Notes: a model not told the origin generated them from the sequence alone. Positions 11,440 through 23,506 are shown, counted from the stretch's first letter. The stretch: DNA of 64,000 nt from Microbotryum silenes-acaulis (GCA_003665825.1 QPFY01000008.1:1302001-1366000), one strand, 5' to 3'. A program made the numbers and translations.

Positions 11440-11955
11440 GTTGATGGGTACGAAGAGGTAAGAGAGTGAACGAGAGAAGGGGGAGGGAGGACGCCAATCG
11501 GGAACTCTTTCGAAGATCCCACGACGACTCAGGCACTGCTGGATCTGAATCGGGCAGCGCTTACACCGGCTCCGGGGCCGACGAAGACCGGACTCTGGGA
11601 GCTTCCCAAAGCGGCGATTTATGCAAGGACGACTCGGCTTCTACAAAGAGGTTTGGCATCCGCGCACAGTGTGTGCAAGGCCAATACATATGTAACAATT
11701 CCAACACCTGCACGTTACTTCCATCCATCCAGAGCTCTCCTGTACAAACACAGAACCAAGGCCATCATCCCCATTCCTCCCAAACACAGTAAAACTAAGC
11801 CCAAGAGAATAAAAATGTGAAAAGTAAGACACGGAGACACGGAGAGGGCTGTTCACAGACAGGTCATCGGCGGCATGGTCGAAGAAGAATACACACAGAC
11901 ACAAGGTGAAAATTTGACCATCAAGGCTCGAGTGAAAAAACACCCTCTTTCAGCT
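11440..11955. other. Intergenic between amidase and Zn2Cys6 regulator
   Basis: About 500 bp between the amidase start codon and the 3' end of the regulator gene. It should contain the amidase promoter. No further gene or clear element was recognised. Confidence 0.5.
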
Positions 11956-14900
11956 TCAAGCCGCCAGCGGTCCATTCATCTCGGCGTCGAGGTGACTCGG
12001 GTTAAAGGTGTTGCTATCAAAGTTGATATCGAGACCCCCAGCAGCGTCCCTACGGACATAAAATACGGTCAGCCCAATTCCGTCTTCCCAGGTGCGGGCG
12101 AAAGTCGTGATGGGCACTTACAATCCTTCAGGCCAGGTAAAGAATCCATCCGCACCTTGACTGACGAGCACGCTCGAGAAGAAGTTCGTATCGTTCAAGA
12201 ATGAATCTAACGGATCCATTGGATTGAACCCTGTATTACTCGCTCCCGCACTTCCCGCGCCTCCAGCACCCCCACCAGCTCCATACGTCTGATGTCCCGC
12301 AGGCGTGTGCGTTCCCGACATGGTCCCCGATCCACCTGTCCCAACGGCCCCACTTCCGAAGAAGCTCCGATTGTCATGATTCCGTTGTGCGAATGGTGTA
12401 GACATGAAAGGGTACGAAGCGGAGGGACTCATCGGAGCTCCAGCGAGCGTACCATGCAAACCCAATGCCGAACCGGGCGGTCCTGAGGACGACCCATTCG
12501 CACCGAACGGATAGGAACTCCCATCCGCCGCGAGCCCACCGTGGGGTAATCGACCTCCGGCTTCGTTCTGGTTCGTTTGCTGCCGGGACATACCGTGCGA
12601 ATTGGCCGGGTTCTGTTGCGCCTGTAGCATCGCCTTGAACGAAGCCAGCAAGGCTCGCAACATCGTGCAAGCCGTCGAAGCTGCATGGCGAGGCGAGCAC
12701 GTCGCGGCTTGACAATCGTAAATGGCCTGGACGAGCAATTGCTGCAGTTCGTCGGCGTCGACGAGTTGCGAGAAACGCGTATTGGAGACCTTGACCTTGA
12801 TCAAGAAGACGGCGCCATAGAGGATGAGTAAGAAGTTGACGTCAGGGCAATGCAGCAGGACGCCCAGCTCGGCGTATTTATGCGCCAGGTCGAGCACAGA
12901 TTTGGCGGCAGTGATCGTCGTCGAGACGCATTCCGGATCGTCAGCGACTTCGCCATTGCGTAGCATGGTGTGGAGGGGGATTGTGTTGAGGAACAATTTC
13001 GACGAGAAGAAGTAGAAGAGTAGGTTGTTCGCGATCGGTTCACCCGCGACGGGGCACCACCGTTGTCGCCAATCGTCCATGCGGTTGTTGAAGATCTTCA
13101 TCACCGTTGCCGACGGCATCTCGTCACTCGCCGAAGAAAGACCATAGATGCGATCGCGGAACGTGTCCATGACCTGCCCAATGATCATTTGCAGTTCCTG
13201 ATGCGCGATGACACCGAGATCGAAGGGCAGACTCATCGTGTGCAGCGGGATCAGCAGAGGTTTGGCTTCATGGATTTGGTAGGGTCGACCCATCACGGCG
13301 GACATGTTGCGATCGATGACGAAGCCCATCAACCACGTGCGCTCGCGATTGATCGCATCGCGTTGCTCCTCCTCCGACACGTCTTTGAGGTTCGCCCACG
13401 GGTTCGCTTGCGACGCGTTGCGACTCGTCGACAAGTGGTGATCGACGAACGGCGGTGGTCGGAACAGACCCAATTCGAGTCCCATCCGCACGGCCATGCC
13501 GAAGTAGAGCCATGCCCGTTGTGGTCGATCCTCGGCGTCCTTTTTCGGCGCCGAGGTCCACACCGTCAAGATCATCAAAGCCTGCACGGACTCGATGCTG
13601 CGCTCGCCGTTGGCGACGGTGTCGACGAAGCACGCGTGCGCCTCATCGTAGCACTTGACGTGCAGTGTCGGATCGGGATTGAAGCGCGAAGCGACGGCAC
13701 AGATCGCAGTAAAGAGGAACGGGGACCGCGCACAGACCGAGGTCGCCGAGTTTTGCGCCGGGTCGAGCAAGGGGAGGTGGATGTAGCAAAAGTCGAAAAA
13801 GATGCGGAACATGTCGACCGCCGTTTCGGGAGTGATGATCCCTTTGCTCAACAGCGCCGGTGTCCGCGCCTCGTCCTCGCCTTCGGACCCATCGCCCTGG
13901 ATCGCCTCCGTCACGCGACTCAGGTTGAAGCCCGGGTCGAGTCCCGTCAGCTTGTTGCGACCGTCGAGCTGAGCCGCGAGACTTGCATCGGCGAGCATCG
14001 AAAGCGACGAGCCACCACCGGCACTGCCCGGTGTCCGACTCGCCGAGGGAAGCTGCGCCGAATCCGTCGATGCCGGGGTATGGGACAACGGCACGGTCGG
14101 GATCCGAGCCGAATTGAGCACGCTGTTGGGTGACAGGGACATGTTATTGGTCGTAAAGGGGGAATCCGTGCTCGAGGTGCTCTGCGGGTAGTTGCCGCTT
14201 GCATGTCGAGGTCGTTTCGCCGGAGGGATCGAAGCCGAGCCTCCAGCGTGCGAGTCATCGCCGGCAGCGGTCGGGGATTCCATCGTCGTCGATGTCGCTC
14301 GGGCGCCATTGTTGATGCTTTTGCCGTTGCGCGAGGTGTCGATGCCGTCGGCAAGCGTTGACTTGAGCTGCTGCAACGCGTTCGGATCGGGTGCACCGCC
14401 CGAGTTCATCGACTGTAAGAAAAGAGACAGATTCTTTTCGACGGATCTGAACTTTTCGGCGAGGGCGGCATCGTGACCACTGCCGTTACCGTTGCTGGTG
14501 GTGGTGGGGTGGTCTGCGCCTCCTCCTCCTCCGCTGTTGCTACCGAGAGCGTGCTGACTGTTGCCCGCGGAGTTGTCGCTGGCCGAGGTATTGGGTAAGT
14601 TGGAAGCCTTGGTATTCGGTGTTCCACCCGGAGGTCTGCAGCGGCGAACAAGGAAAATCGAGGTCAGATTCCGCCAGCTCGGCGATGTTACGTCACGAGG
14701 GCGGGAGCCGGCCTAAAGAAAACGTACTTGGTCGGGCGTTTGCCTCGTTTTGATTCGACAAACACGCATTCGTGGTTACCTGCCCTGCAGCGTTTGCAGG
14801 GTGGGTCTTCGGCTCCATCACAGCGCGTCTATTTGGCGGTGAGGGCGAGTCATCGCGAGACATCATGGCCGGGACAGGATCGAATCGACGGGGATGCCGA

Positions 14901-15789
14901 GGGGATGCCGAGGGGATGCCGAGGGCATGCCGAGGGCGGCGGCAATGGCGAGCGTTCGTTAGCGTCAGGGCCCCCGGGCGGCAGCGAGATGGCGCGGTGG
15001 GGCCAGAACGCAGAGCGCCGCGCGCGTGGTCCGAGGCCGTGGGCGGGGTCGACGAGCGAGAAGATGTCGGTGAATACGGTTCGAGCGGGGTTCCGGGTGG
15101 TTGGCACGGCGCGGAGCGTGAGTGAAGTTGTTGTTTTGTATTGTTATAAGGGAAGAGAGAAAGAAGAGCGTGAAAGATGGGAGAATCCGTCAGCTATGAA
15201 CCCTCTAGGACGGTTTTGGCGACAGTCGTTGGCAAGCAAGGACCGGCCAGAATCGTCCCTGGCCCTGCCCCCGCACTCGCGGACATAACGTGAGAGGCGC
15301 ACCGGCAACCAGTAGGGCTAGGAGCGGGCTGGCTAGCGCTTCCAAGGCCGCACGGGGCCACCCCAAACGCCAGATCGCAAAACTAACCTTGAGCTTCCTA
15401 CAAGCGAGACAAGCCCTGCCCGATCTAGGAGCGGTCGGATCGGTGGCTTGGGACCCGGTCATGCGGTGCTGCTGCGACGGCGTGCCCGATCGATTCCCAC
15501 CCGCTGTGGAGCCGCCCTGGCCCGCTGGGCTGTTGCTGTGCTCGTCGTCGGCCTCGTCCAGTTCGTCGTCCAGCACCGACATGGCGTGGTGCGAAGAGGT
15601 GTAGTCCCCATTGGGACTGCCGTTGTTGTTGTTGTAGTGTTGTTGATTCAAGGCTTGTAGTTGAGTCGCACTGAGAGTTGACGACGACGGTGGCGCACCT
15701 GCACCCACAGCGCCGTAAGTGGTCGTCGTCGACAGCGACGATCTCCCCCCTTCGGAACGACCCATGTACGAAGCAGAAGTCGACGACAT
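11956..15789 (-). CDS. Zn2Cys6 fungal transcription factor
   Basis: Nuclear DNA-binding regulator. Exons are 15789-15388, 14828-14728, 14635-12122 and 12049-11956, with GT-AG or GTTAGT-AG introns in phase. The first intron is unusually long (about 560 bp) and splits the zinc cluster: CLACRKLK lies before it, and TRCDGAEDPPCKRCRAGNHEC after it. Together they give the six-Cys pattern C-x2-C-x6-C-x7-C-x2-C-x6-C. A short basic linker (KRGKRPTK) and a coiled-coil-like heptad stretch (KFRSVEKNLSLFLQ) follow. The middle is the fungal-specific regulatory domain (SPFLFTAICAVASRF; RAWLYFGMAVRMGLELGL; RERTWLMGFVIDR). The C-terminus is Gly/Ser-rich and ends DAEMNGPLAA. Without the last intron it would stop at 12118. 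Targets are unknown. The ~500-bp gap to the amidase (both minus strand) gives no proof of a regulatory link. Confidence 0.93.
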
Positions 15790-15939
15790 GCCTTGGCTCG
15801 TGCAAAGTCGGGGTCGACTAGGGTTCGTGGCGCTTTGAATGCGTACAAGTCAACCCTCCGTTCTCAGTCGAGATGTGGGGGCCAGGGAAGGGACTAAGTA
15901 AGTGACGCGCAACAACGATCGCTGTGTTCTTGCCGAGCT

Positions 15940-16132
15940 ACACATGGATGTGCGAGAATTATGGCAACCTCTATATGGCCCAGCCCATAGGGCTCGAATA
16001 CGTGCGAGCCATATGGCAACCATAGGCTCGGCCTGATATAGCACCCCGAAGGAAGCCATAGCGGGACGATAGGGTGGCCCTACCGTAGAGGGATGGAGGC
16101 AATATGGTACACGTGAGGTATCAATAAGGAGA
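15940..16132 (+). repeat. CATATGG-rich direct repeat R1
   Basis: Shares long blocks with 18060-18280: GCGAGAATTATGGCA, CCATAGGGC, CGAATACGTGCGAGCCATA, CGAAGGAAGCCATAG, GGGACGATAGGGTGGCC. The two copies lie in the same direction on either side of the unknown multi-intron gene. R1 lacks about 60 bp present in R2. The rest of 15790-16260 holds no gene. Confidence 0.8.
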
Positions 16133-16411
16133 CCAGGTGGACGCTGTAGTAACGCTGGACCAGGTGCTGTAGGTACATATTGCTCTCTTCTTGCTCCTGT
16201 AGACTTATCACACGAAGCAACACACATTGCAAACACTGAGAACATGGTTATACAAGTCTAAAAAAACCCCGTTATACAAGTCTGAGAAAACCCCACCGAT
16301 GGTCCACCCCGACTCCGCCCCCAAGTCGCGCCCGAGTCCCCTTGCACACGTCGAATCCTCCATAGAGCTTGTTCGATAGCGCGTTGCTTAGGGTTGCCCG
16401 TCCTCAATCTG

Positions 16412-17788
16412 CTACTCATCTTTGTTGGTCTTGGTCTTCTTCTTCTTCCTCGCCTTTCCCGAATTAAAACCCATCTCCTGGACTGCGTCCTGTGTTCGCT
16501 CCGGGGATCGTTCGTCAGTCCAAGTTCGGCATGTGGTCGACTGAGGGCGCCACTCACGGCTACTCGGCTTGCAAAGCTGAGGTTGTTTACTGAATCATCG
16601 ACGACTTCAGAACAGACCGCCTGAATTGTGTGGTCGCAGAGAGTGTTGTGGCGAGCCGTGCGGATGCCCGAATGTCGCTTCATCTTGGAAGTGACCATGT
16701 CGAAGAGAAACCTTGTACGCGCCAAGAAAGTCGCCAAGTGTCAGCATATTCGATTATGCCATGTCTCTCACCATGAAGCATGAATCTCACGATTGATAAT
16801 TGAACCCCCCATTCCTCTTGTAGCGGCCGGCGCGGTGTGCTTTGGCGGCGTCCTCGGCGAGGTTGTCCGCGTAGCGCTTGAGCTTGTTTGCGAAGCTGTT
16901 GGCCTTGTGGTCACTTGGAATGACGATGTTGGGCGCCTTCATTGCCTGCCACCATTATGATGGTTGCAAGTGCAGGTCAGATTCGAGGGTGGATGCGGGC
17001 TCTTCATATGGACGCACCAGTATACTCCACCAGGTGATGTGTCCCTCCGTTGTCGCAATCTGCTGACCTTTGTACCATTGCTGGATGGTATCGCCGAGAG
17101 TCTTCTTGTCCTTTGGCGCTTTCTTGATCTGGGAAGAGTTGTACCCAGTGGATGTCACCGACCAAACACGCGATGTCGGGCTTGATATCGAGCTTCTGCA
17201 CGTCCATGCGTTTCCGATTGGCGGGAGGTTTAGCTTTCAAACGAGTACCTGTGGTAATCGAGTTTACCTCTAATTTTGCGTCGACCTCATCGTCCTCGTC
17301 GACAACCGCCATGGCACGTTTGCGCTTAGTCTTGTTGGTTGCAGGAGCCTGTTTGCGCTGCACCTTGAACAAACGACAGGACGTCAGCCGCCAGACCACA
17401 GAGTTGCATTCTCAGCTTGTGCGACATACCACCGAGCCCTCGAGGTTGAGGCCATGCGATGCTTCGGGTTCGAGGTGCGAGGAGCGTTGCGAGCGGATGG
17501 GCCGACCTTGGCGACATGGCTCTTTCCATCAGTGATCGAGGATCCGAAAGAAACCGGCTCGAGCAGAAGTGAGGCACTGTTTGTCGCGGTGGTGGTGCCA
17601 ACCGTCAAGGTCTTCGTGTGAGGGGTGGGGACACAACGTGGCGGTGTGATGATGGTGGGGATCTCGTACGACGTAGTGCTAGTGTCGTCCGACGCGTTCG
17701 CCTTGACAGGCCCATCTTGGGACTTCTTGGCTGGAACCTCGTTGGTCACGTCTTGTAGTGAATTGCCCGTGGTCTTAGGGTCTGCCAC
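16412..17788 (-). CDS. Unknown multi-intron gene family, copy 1 (internally deleted)
   Basis: No known family recognised. Exons read on the minus strand. An N-terminal Ser/Thr-rich part starts with MADPKTTGNSLQDVTNEV. A basic segment follows (TNKTKRKRAMAVVDEDDEVDA, ANRKRMDVQKLDIKPD). Next is a conserved core: IQQWYKGQQIATTEG, ITWWSIL, a 72-bp GTGCGT...CAG intron, APNIVIPSDHKANSFANKL, YKRNGGFNYQS, another intron, FLFDMVTSKMKRHSGIR, NNLSFASRVA and a third intron. The tail is Lys-rich and ends at 16412. The core, introns and splice sites match copy 2 (32440-34253) in the opposite orientation. Between KLDIKPD and the core, several exons present in copy 2 are missing. Lys-rich segments suggest nuclear location; the function is unknown. 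Confidence 0.55.
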
Positions 17789-18059
17789 CTTCTGTTGCTT
17801 CGCTCGTGGTCGTCGAGCAGGCGCCCGCTGGAGTGGACGTGTTGGTCAGCCGGTGTCGACACAAGTCGAAGTCACTAGCCCTTTTCTGTAATCACTTGAG
17901 TTCAGTGGCTTCTAGGGATTAGGCAGATCGGCAGGTCCTTAACCCAGCCAAATGAAGTCGTGCGCGCAGACGCGACATAGCAAAAAACGGGGTTTTTTCG
18001 GGTAAGGCTTTGGGGTGCAGCGCGCGCCTTACCAGTGGTAATACTTTCTACTACACATG

Positions 18060-18280
18060 CGCGCGCGAGAATTATGGCACCCTACGGCTCCATATGGCCC
18101 CGGCATACGGCCTTCCTAATCATTTAGGCGAATAGCCATATGGCCCCTATATGGCCAGCCCATAGGGCACGAATACGTGCGAGCCATATGGCAGCCATAG
18201 GGCGGCTTGATATAGCCCCCCGAAGGAAGCCATAGTGGGACGATAGGGTGGCCTTACTGTAGAAGCATGGACGCAATCCT
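18060..18280 (+). repeat. CATATGG-rich direct repeat R2
   Basis: Partner of R1 (15940-16132), upstream of copy 1 of the unknown gene, with the same order of blocks plus about 60 extra bases including CCATATGGCCCCGGCATACGG. It contains several short palindromes (CCATATGG). R1, gene and R2 together look like a terminal-direct-repeat element, but no reverse transcriptase is present. Confidence 0.8.
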
Positions 18281-18289
18281 TATCCTTAA

Positions 18290-18445
18290 AACTATCTACT
18301 ATCTACTATCTACTAAAGACGTAATCTACTATCTACTATCCTTAAAACTATCTACTATCTACTAAATCTACTTCTACTATCTATCTACTATCTACTTCTA
18401 CTAAACTACTAATCTACTATCTACTATCTATCTACTATCTACTAA
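18290..18445 (+). repeat. CTACTAT simple repeat
   Basis: Irregular tandem array of ATCTACT/CTACTAT units, with ATCCTTAAAACT and AAAGACGTA interruptions. A short stretch of the same units recurs near 46130-46155. Confidence 0.85.
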
Positions 18446-18469
18446 AGACGTAACGGGAGACAAAGAACG

Positions 18470-19135
18470 TCAAAGAACAAAAGACAAACCAAAAGACAAA
18501 CCATGTGGCGTGACGTCATAATAGTTTCGCTACTGCAACAGCTCTCGGTCCAGCGTGTCCCCTGAGCCAGCTAGCGCTGTTTCAGAAAGGCTCGGCCGGC
18601 CACAGGCCGTTTCGCCCACGTTCGCCGAGGTTCCATTTTCAATCAAAGCAGCGTGGCACATGACCCTCTGCTTCCCGACGCAGACTGAGACGACCTGTTT
18701 TGCGAGTCTACCACATCGTAGCGTACTTTCTTCAATCATCCAGTTCCTGCCACTGCCGAAATGTCATCGTCTCCTCTACAACAACCTTCACGGAGAGCAG
18801 AGGGGCAGCAGAGACGTCGGCAACTAAATCCAACTGTCGCGTCAGACAAAGAACATCAAAGAACAAAAGACAAACCACGTGGCGTGACGTCATCGGCAGC
18901 TCTCGGTCCAGCGCGTCCCAGCTAGCTAGCGCTGTTTCAGCATGGATCGGCCAGCAACAGACCGTTTCGCCTACGTTCGCCGAGGTTCCAACGTTCGCCG
19001 AGGTTCGATTTCCCATCAAAGCAGCCTGGAACATGACTCTCTGCTTCCCGAAGCAGACTGAAACGACCTGTCTTGCGTGTCTACCACATCGTAGCGTAGT
19101 TCCTTCAATCATCCAGTTCCTGCCACTGCCGAAAT
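18470..19135 (+). repeat. Two tandem copies of a ~300-bp CRE-bearing repeat
   Basis: Units at about 18475-18770 and 18835-19130 share, in order, CAAAGAAC repeats, GTGGCGTGACGTCAT, CTCTCGGTCCAGCG, AGCTAGCGCTGTTTCAG, CGTTTCGCC, TTCGCCGAGGTTC, CATGACTCTCTGCTTCCCG-like blocks and CCAGTTCCTGCCACTGCC. Each has the palindrome TGACGTCA. An inverted related segment lies at about 36760-36960, and the CRE end recurs near 46 kb. No gene is supported. Confidence 0.75.
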
Positions 19136-19152
19136 CTATGCCAGACTTCGGG

Positions 19153-20517
19153 TAGTGTCGGCCAGTGCGCCAATTCCGCCGTTAGGGGCCCCGCCAGCGT
19201 GTCACGGCTTGCCGACACTGGGCTTCACTCCACGACGTTCCGCGGCCTTCCGCGACATTCTATGAGCCCGGTTTAAACTGAGGCGCAGGCTTCTCCATCT
19301 TTCTCCCTCCTGCTCTTCACACCTTACCCATCGCACCTCATCCCATCGCCACCTCGAGCTCGCGACATCCGATCGTGGAAGCTCTGCAACGAATACGGGA
19401 CAAGTTTTCTCAAGAAATGGCTGCCGCATGCAGCATAGCTACGGAGTCGAGTAAGTAACTTTATGAACTGTGCTCTTGGTGTGGGATTGTTCAGGAGCTA
19501 ATGTAAAACTACCAAGCAGCAATTCCCTTCAATACGTCCTCTTTGAATGTCAACCCTCGAGTTGTTTCTTCACCATCAGCTGGTGACACTGCATGCGTGA
19601 GTTATGACTTGACATGGCTGCGCAGTCTTAGATATGACGGAAGAACTGATACGAAAAACAGACATGGGACGTCAGTGACACAGCGGAAGGATTGACTTCG
19701 TACGGTTGAGAATCCGGGTCATTGGGACACTAAATGTGAGTCTTCACTGTCATTGCTACAGATGGACAACAGCAAGAATACTGATAGTTGTAACGAATCA
19801 CGCAAGAAAACAGGCTCTGGTTCCGTGAATTGCGGCTCACCATCCCTCGGTTCGGTGGAGTGACCTTCGTGTTGGTATCGCGCTCCCACGTGAGCTTCTC
19901 CTGCCGGCGACCACGAGGAACAGATCCGGGTTGATCAGACACGCTTATCCCGTCCCCGCGCTCGAACTGGACAATACGTCAATAGGCGAAAAAGTCGAAT
20001 ACTTCCGAGATCGAGCAATTCTGGCGCCCAAAAATTCGCAGGTGGATCAGATCAACGACATGGTGCTCGACCTGCTGCCGGGTGACGCTCAAACGTTCTA
20101 CAGCGCGGATTCGGTCGAAAACGAAGACGAATCACTGTTCTTGATCGAGTACCTTCAGAGTCTCAACATCGCCGGGATGGCGTTGCACGCTGCAAAATTC
20201 AAAGGTTGTCAACTCGGTTACACACCCGCGTGCTCGAGGCCATCATTCTCACAGGAGATCATGCTGGACAGCCCGTTTTGTTGCGGTCTCGACGACGGTC
20301 TGAGCCCATCATCGGGCTCCCAGAGAACAAAAAAAGAGTTCAGTGATGAAATGAAGGCTCTGTACATTTCATCGTCGTCGCACGGTCCTCTCCCGACTTT
20401 AACCACTAGGCTTCCGTTACTCAACAGTACCGCAGCTGTTGCAGCAAAGTACATCACATTGCAGCGGGTCAACGGTTACGGTGGGAGGTGGCGCGCGGAG
20501 CGCGCCGCCGCACCTAG
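19153..20517 (+). mobile_element. Helitron fragment with intact 3' end (copy A)
   Basis: The 3' terminus is textbook Helitron: hairpin GGCGCG-CGGAG-CGCGCC at 20490-20506, then 7 nt, then CTAG ending at 20517 and followed by T. The left part begins with a foldback (AGTGTCGGC...GCCGACACT, 19152-19216) shared with the copies at 34.6-36.5 and 57.7-59.2 kb. The interior carries a piece of Helitron helicase (about 19931-20210: [48 protein letters not shown]). This jumps, with the core missing, to a derived tail, so it is non-autonomous. The exact 5' end was not fixed. Confidence 0.8.
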
Positions 20518-20744
20518 TATCATGTGTATGCTGCAATCAATGGCACGCACTTGCTGGATAAAATTTATGGCTGTGTTTGCAATGGCTACATCAGGATGTA
20601 AGCACTACTGCCTGCCGTGTGGTACAAGACTCTGACTAGTGTGTATAAGACCGTGACAGCGAAGACAATTTATTGCACAAGTTGCTACTTAAGTGTGACA
20701 AAGTGGTGGATCTAGACACGATCCAGAACGATTCAGAACGATTC
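20518..20744. other. Non-coding spacer with LINE target site at its end
   Basis: No gene. It ends with the right-hand copy of the LINE target duplication CGATTCAGAACGATTC (20729-20744), itself part of a short CAGAACGATT tandem. Confidence 0.6.
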
Positions 20745-23506
20745 TTTTTTAAATTTATTTGATAGACTTCATTAACAGCATATTTATATTAATACCTAGA
20801 AATCTTCGGAAAAGTCGGAGGGAATGCTGTTACGCACACTGGCAGAAGCCAGTAGTGTAGGACTCATTGACCCTGAACCAGGATCAACCATACCCACTAA
20901 AACCCCCTTTGGTGGCTTACAGAGACACTAGGCGACCCTTGGACTCCTGAATAGAGGCTCGAAGCCCCTCGAAGTCCGTTTCGGCGATCGGTTCCAAAAG
21001 ATCCGACGAGAATCGGCGACGGCGACAGAGCTTCCAGATCGAGTGAAAGAAGAGGACTCGTAGTTCGACAAGTCGACGTTCCGAGCGAGACACGACCGGA
21101 CATACAAAGTCCACAAAGACTGGGTGGGGGGTCGGGGACAGAGCAGCCAGAGCAGCCAGAGACGCCGGGCAAATGGGCAGCCGACCGCGAGGTGGGCCAG
21201 GCACTCGGGTGCTTCCGAGAGGCACATCACACAGGAGGCAGATCGATTGTTGGGGTGAGGGCTGGTTGGGGAGGCGACTTGGCTGCCCGGATGGAGGGAC
21301 CCCAGGGAGAGAAGGTGGCCGGTATCCTCGGCGTCCGAGTGAACCCGGCGAACCTTGCGCAAAGCCTTCCACCAAGCGTTCCAACGTTGCTCAGGCAGAT
21401 CGAATACCTTCTGGTGTCCCTTGGGGAAGATAGGAGGGAAGATGAAGACTTGGTGGCGTTTGGACGCGTTCACGAACGAAGACGGCGTCATCACCTCGCC
21501 ATCGGGCCCTCGAAAAAGCGTCGGGTTTACCGAGAGTTGTATTCCGTGGCCCGCTGGGAAGTAGAGTACGTGCGTCGCCCATTGCTCGAGGTTCTGGCTC
21601 TTGGAGAGTTCCGGGGGATTGAGCGTGGTCACCGACGCCCAGGCTTCGAAGTATCGGAAGAAGTTTTCTCGTCTTTCTCACCGCATGGTCCCACTTAGGG
21701 GGAGGATGGCAAAAGTATGCCCACCAGATCCAGATCCAAGGGCGACGATGCTGGTTGGGGGCCGGTCTGGACAAGGTGAAAGGGATTGGTTGGTTCGGTG
21801 CCTGGAGGCGAATGCGGATGTCGAAGAGGTGGCGTGTGAAGCAGCTGTCCGGGGCCCGGAGCTGGAAGACCCACTTCGCGTGATCGATCGCTAGACGCCG
21901 AGGCAGATCAATCAAGCCGAAGCCGCCGTGATCGAGAGGGGTGCAGAGGCGCGACCGGGAGACCTTCGGACGTCGCTGAGTACCATCCGAAGCTCGACCG
22001 TGAATGGCGAGCATGGCGGCCTCCTCGATCTCCTTGACAACGCTCTTGGGGGCGGGGAGGAATCGGCTGTAGTACAGGATCTTTGTGTAGCAGTAGATGT
22101 TGATGATCGAACACTTGGCTGCATATGGAAGATCGTACATCGGAATTGAGCGTATCCGAGCGATGGTCGAGGCCTTGACATCTTCCCAGCCCGCATCCTC
22201 GGCGATCTCCAACCCGACCTGAATACCAAGGTAGCGAAACTGCGAATCGCTGAGACGCCAGGTCCCGAGATCTGGGGCGATCGGCCGATCCCGAAAAGCT
22301 CCAAGGGGGTAGAGGAAAGATTTGGCGTTGCTGAGCTTGCTGGCACTTGCCCGTTCGTAAAGCTCGATCGCCCGATTGAGGTGGTCGAGGTCCGAGAGGT
22401 TGTGGAGTGCGCAACAAGCGTCGTCGGCAAAGAGGAGTTCTCGAATGTTTTGGAGGCCCGCAATCTCGATGCCTTTGACTCTCAATCGAATCTGACAGGC
22501 AAAACCCTCGATCGCCAGAACGAAGAGAGACGGAGCCAGAGGATCGCCTTGCCGAACACCCGACAGGACGTCGAAAGCGGCCGAGAGCCAACCGTTAAGG
22601 AAGATCGAGGCAGATTGGTTGGTGTAGGTCGCTCGGTACCATTGGCGGGCTTTGGGGCCGAGGCCAACGGCGCAGAGGACTGCATCAAGATACGTATGGG
22701 AAAGACGATCGTAAGCCTTCTCGAAGTCCATCACCGCTAGCAGGCCGGACACGGGCGTTGAGCCCGGTAGTCCGGGATCCATGAGACACTGGACCTCAGC
22801 GATGTTCGTGCCGATCCAACGGTTCGGAACAAAGCCACGCTGGGTTGGGCCGATCAGGGACTCGAGCAAGGGAGCGAGGCGCTGGTTGTGGACTTGGGAG
22901 ATGATGCGCTCGTCCGCATTGATGAGCGATATGGGGCGTTTGTTCGAGAGCTGATCCCTCTCGCCGCGTTTGTGGATGAGATGGATGTGGGCGGTGTGGC
23001 GGGGAAGAGGTCCAGGCTGACGGGCCTCGGTGGGGATCGAGTTGATGACGTCTCGAAGAATCGGGCCAGTGGCCGGCCACGTAGCGCGATAGAACTCAAC
23101 CGGGAGGCCGTCAGGCCCTGGCGAAGAGTTCGACTTACACGCCTCTTGAGCCTTTGTCATCTCCTCCAACGGGTACGCTTCCTCGAGCATGAGTGAGTCC
23201 GCGGGGGAGAGGCGAGTTGAAGCGAGGCCGTCGATGATCGCCTTCACCTTCAGGGCCGCGTCATCGATGGGCCGGTCCTCATAGACCCGCTCGAAGTAGT
23301 CGCTGGCCGCTCCAAGCATCGAATCAGGGTCGGAATGAACAACATCGTTGACCGTGAGCGAAGGGATGAGGTCGGATGCTCGCACTTTGCGCAGGCGGAT
23401 GAAGATGGAAGAGGGACCCGCCAGAGATGGGTCGAGGCGGGACAAAAACAAACCGAAAGAAGATTGCGCTCTGGGCGCATCGAACCCGCGACCAACGAGT
23501 GCGCGC
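20745..23506 (-). mobile_element. 5'-truncated LINE (Tad-like) with 16-bp target-site duplication
   Basis: A non-LTR retrotransposon copy on the minus strand. The perfect 16-base duplication CGATTCAGAACGATTC is at 20729-20744 and 23507-23522, and an A-rich 3' tail (T-run on the plus strand, 20745-20760) abuts it. Only the reverse transcriptase and C-terminal part is present; the endonuclease region is missing, as expected from 5' truncation during target-primed insertion. Confidence 0.88.
20928..23451 (-). pseudogene. LINE reverse transcriptase, frameshifted
   Basis: Starts within the polyprotein (LDPSLAGPSSIFIRLRK). Reverse transcriptase blocks are KSNSSPGPDGLPVEFYR, NKRPISLINADERIIS, GFVPNRWIGTNI, MDFEKAYDRLSH, LSGVRQGDPLAPSLF and the catalytic LLFADD, followed by SQFRYLGIQVG. 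Near 21660-21690 the frame changes. In the new frame the thumb/C-terminal part continues to a zinc-knuckle-like motif (CVMC-x5-ECLAH-x4-C, near 21170), ending near 20928. This single frameshift is the only clear lesion in the retained part besides the missing 5' half. Confidence 0.85.

Noticed and set aside
12118..12121. Stop codon at 12118 as the true end of the Zn2Cys6 regulator
   Set aside because: It lies in a canonical GTAAGT donor; the downstream exon 12049-11956 joins in phase and gives a sensible terminus, so the longer model was preferred.
13063..14133. 356-codon plus-strand open frame
   Set aside because: Lies wholly antisense to the spliced Zn2Cys6 regulator and has an Arg/His/Asp-rich shadow composition.
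18290..18445. CTACTAT array as a CRISPR or telomeric repeat
   Set aside because: Irregular simple repeat without spacers; not a telomere motif and no CRISPR layout.
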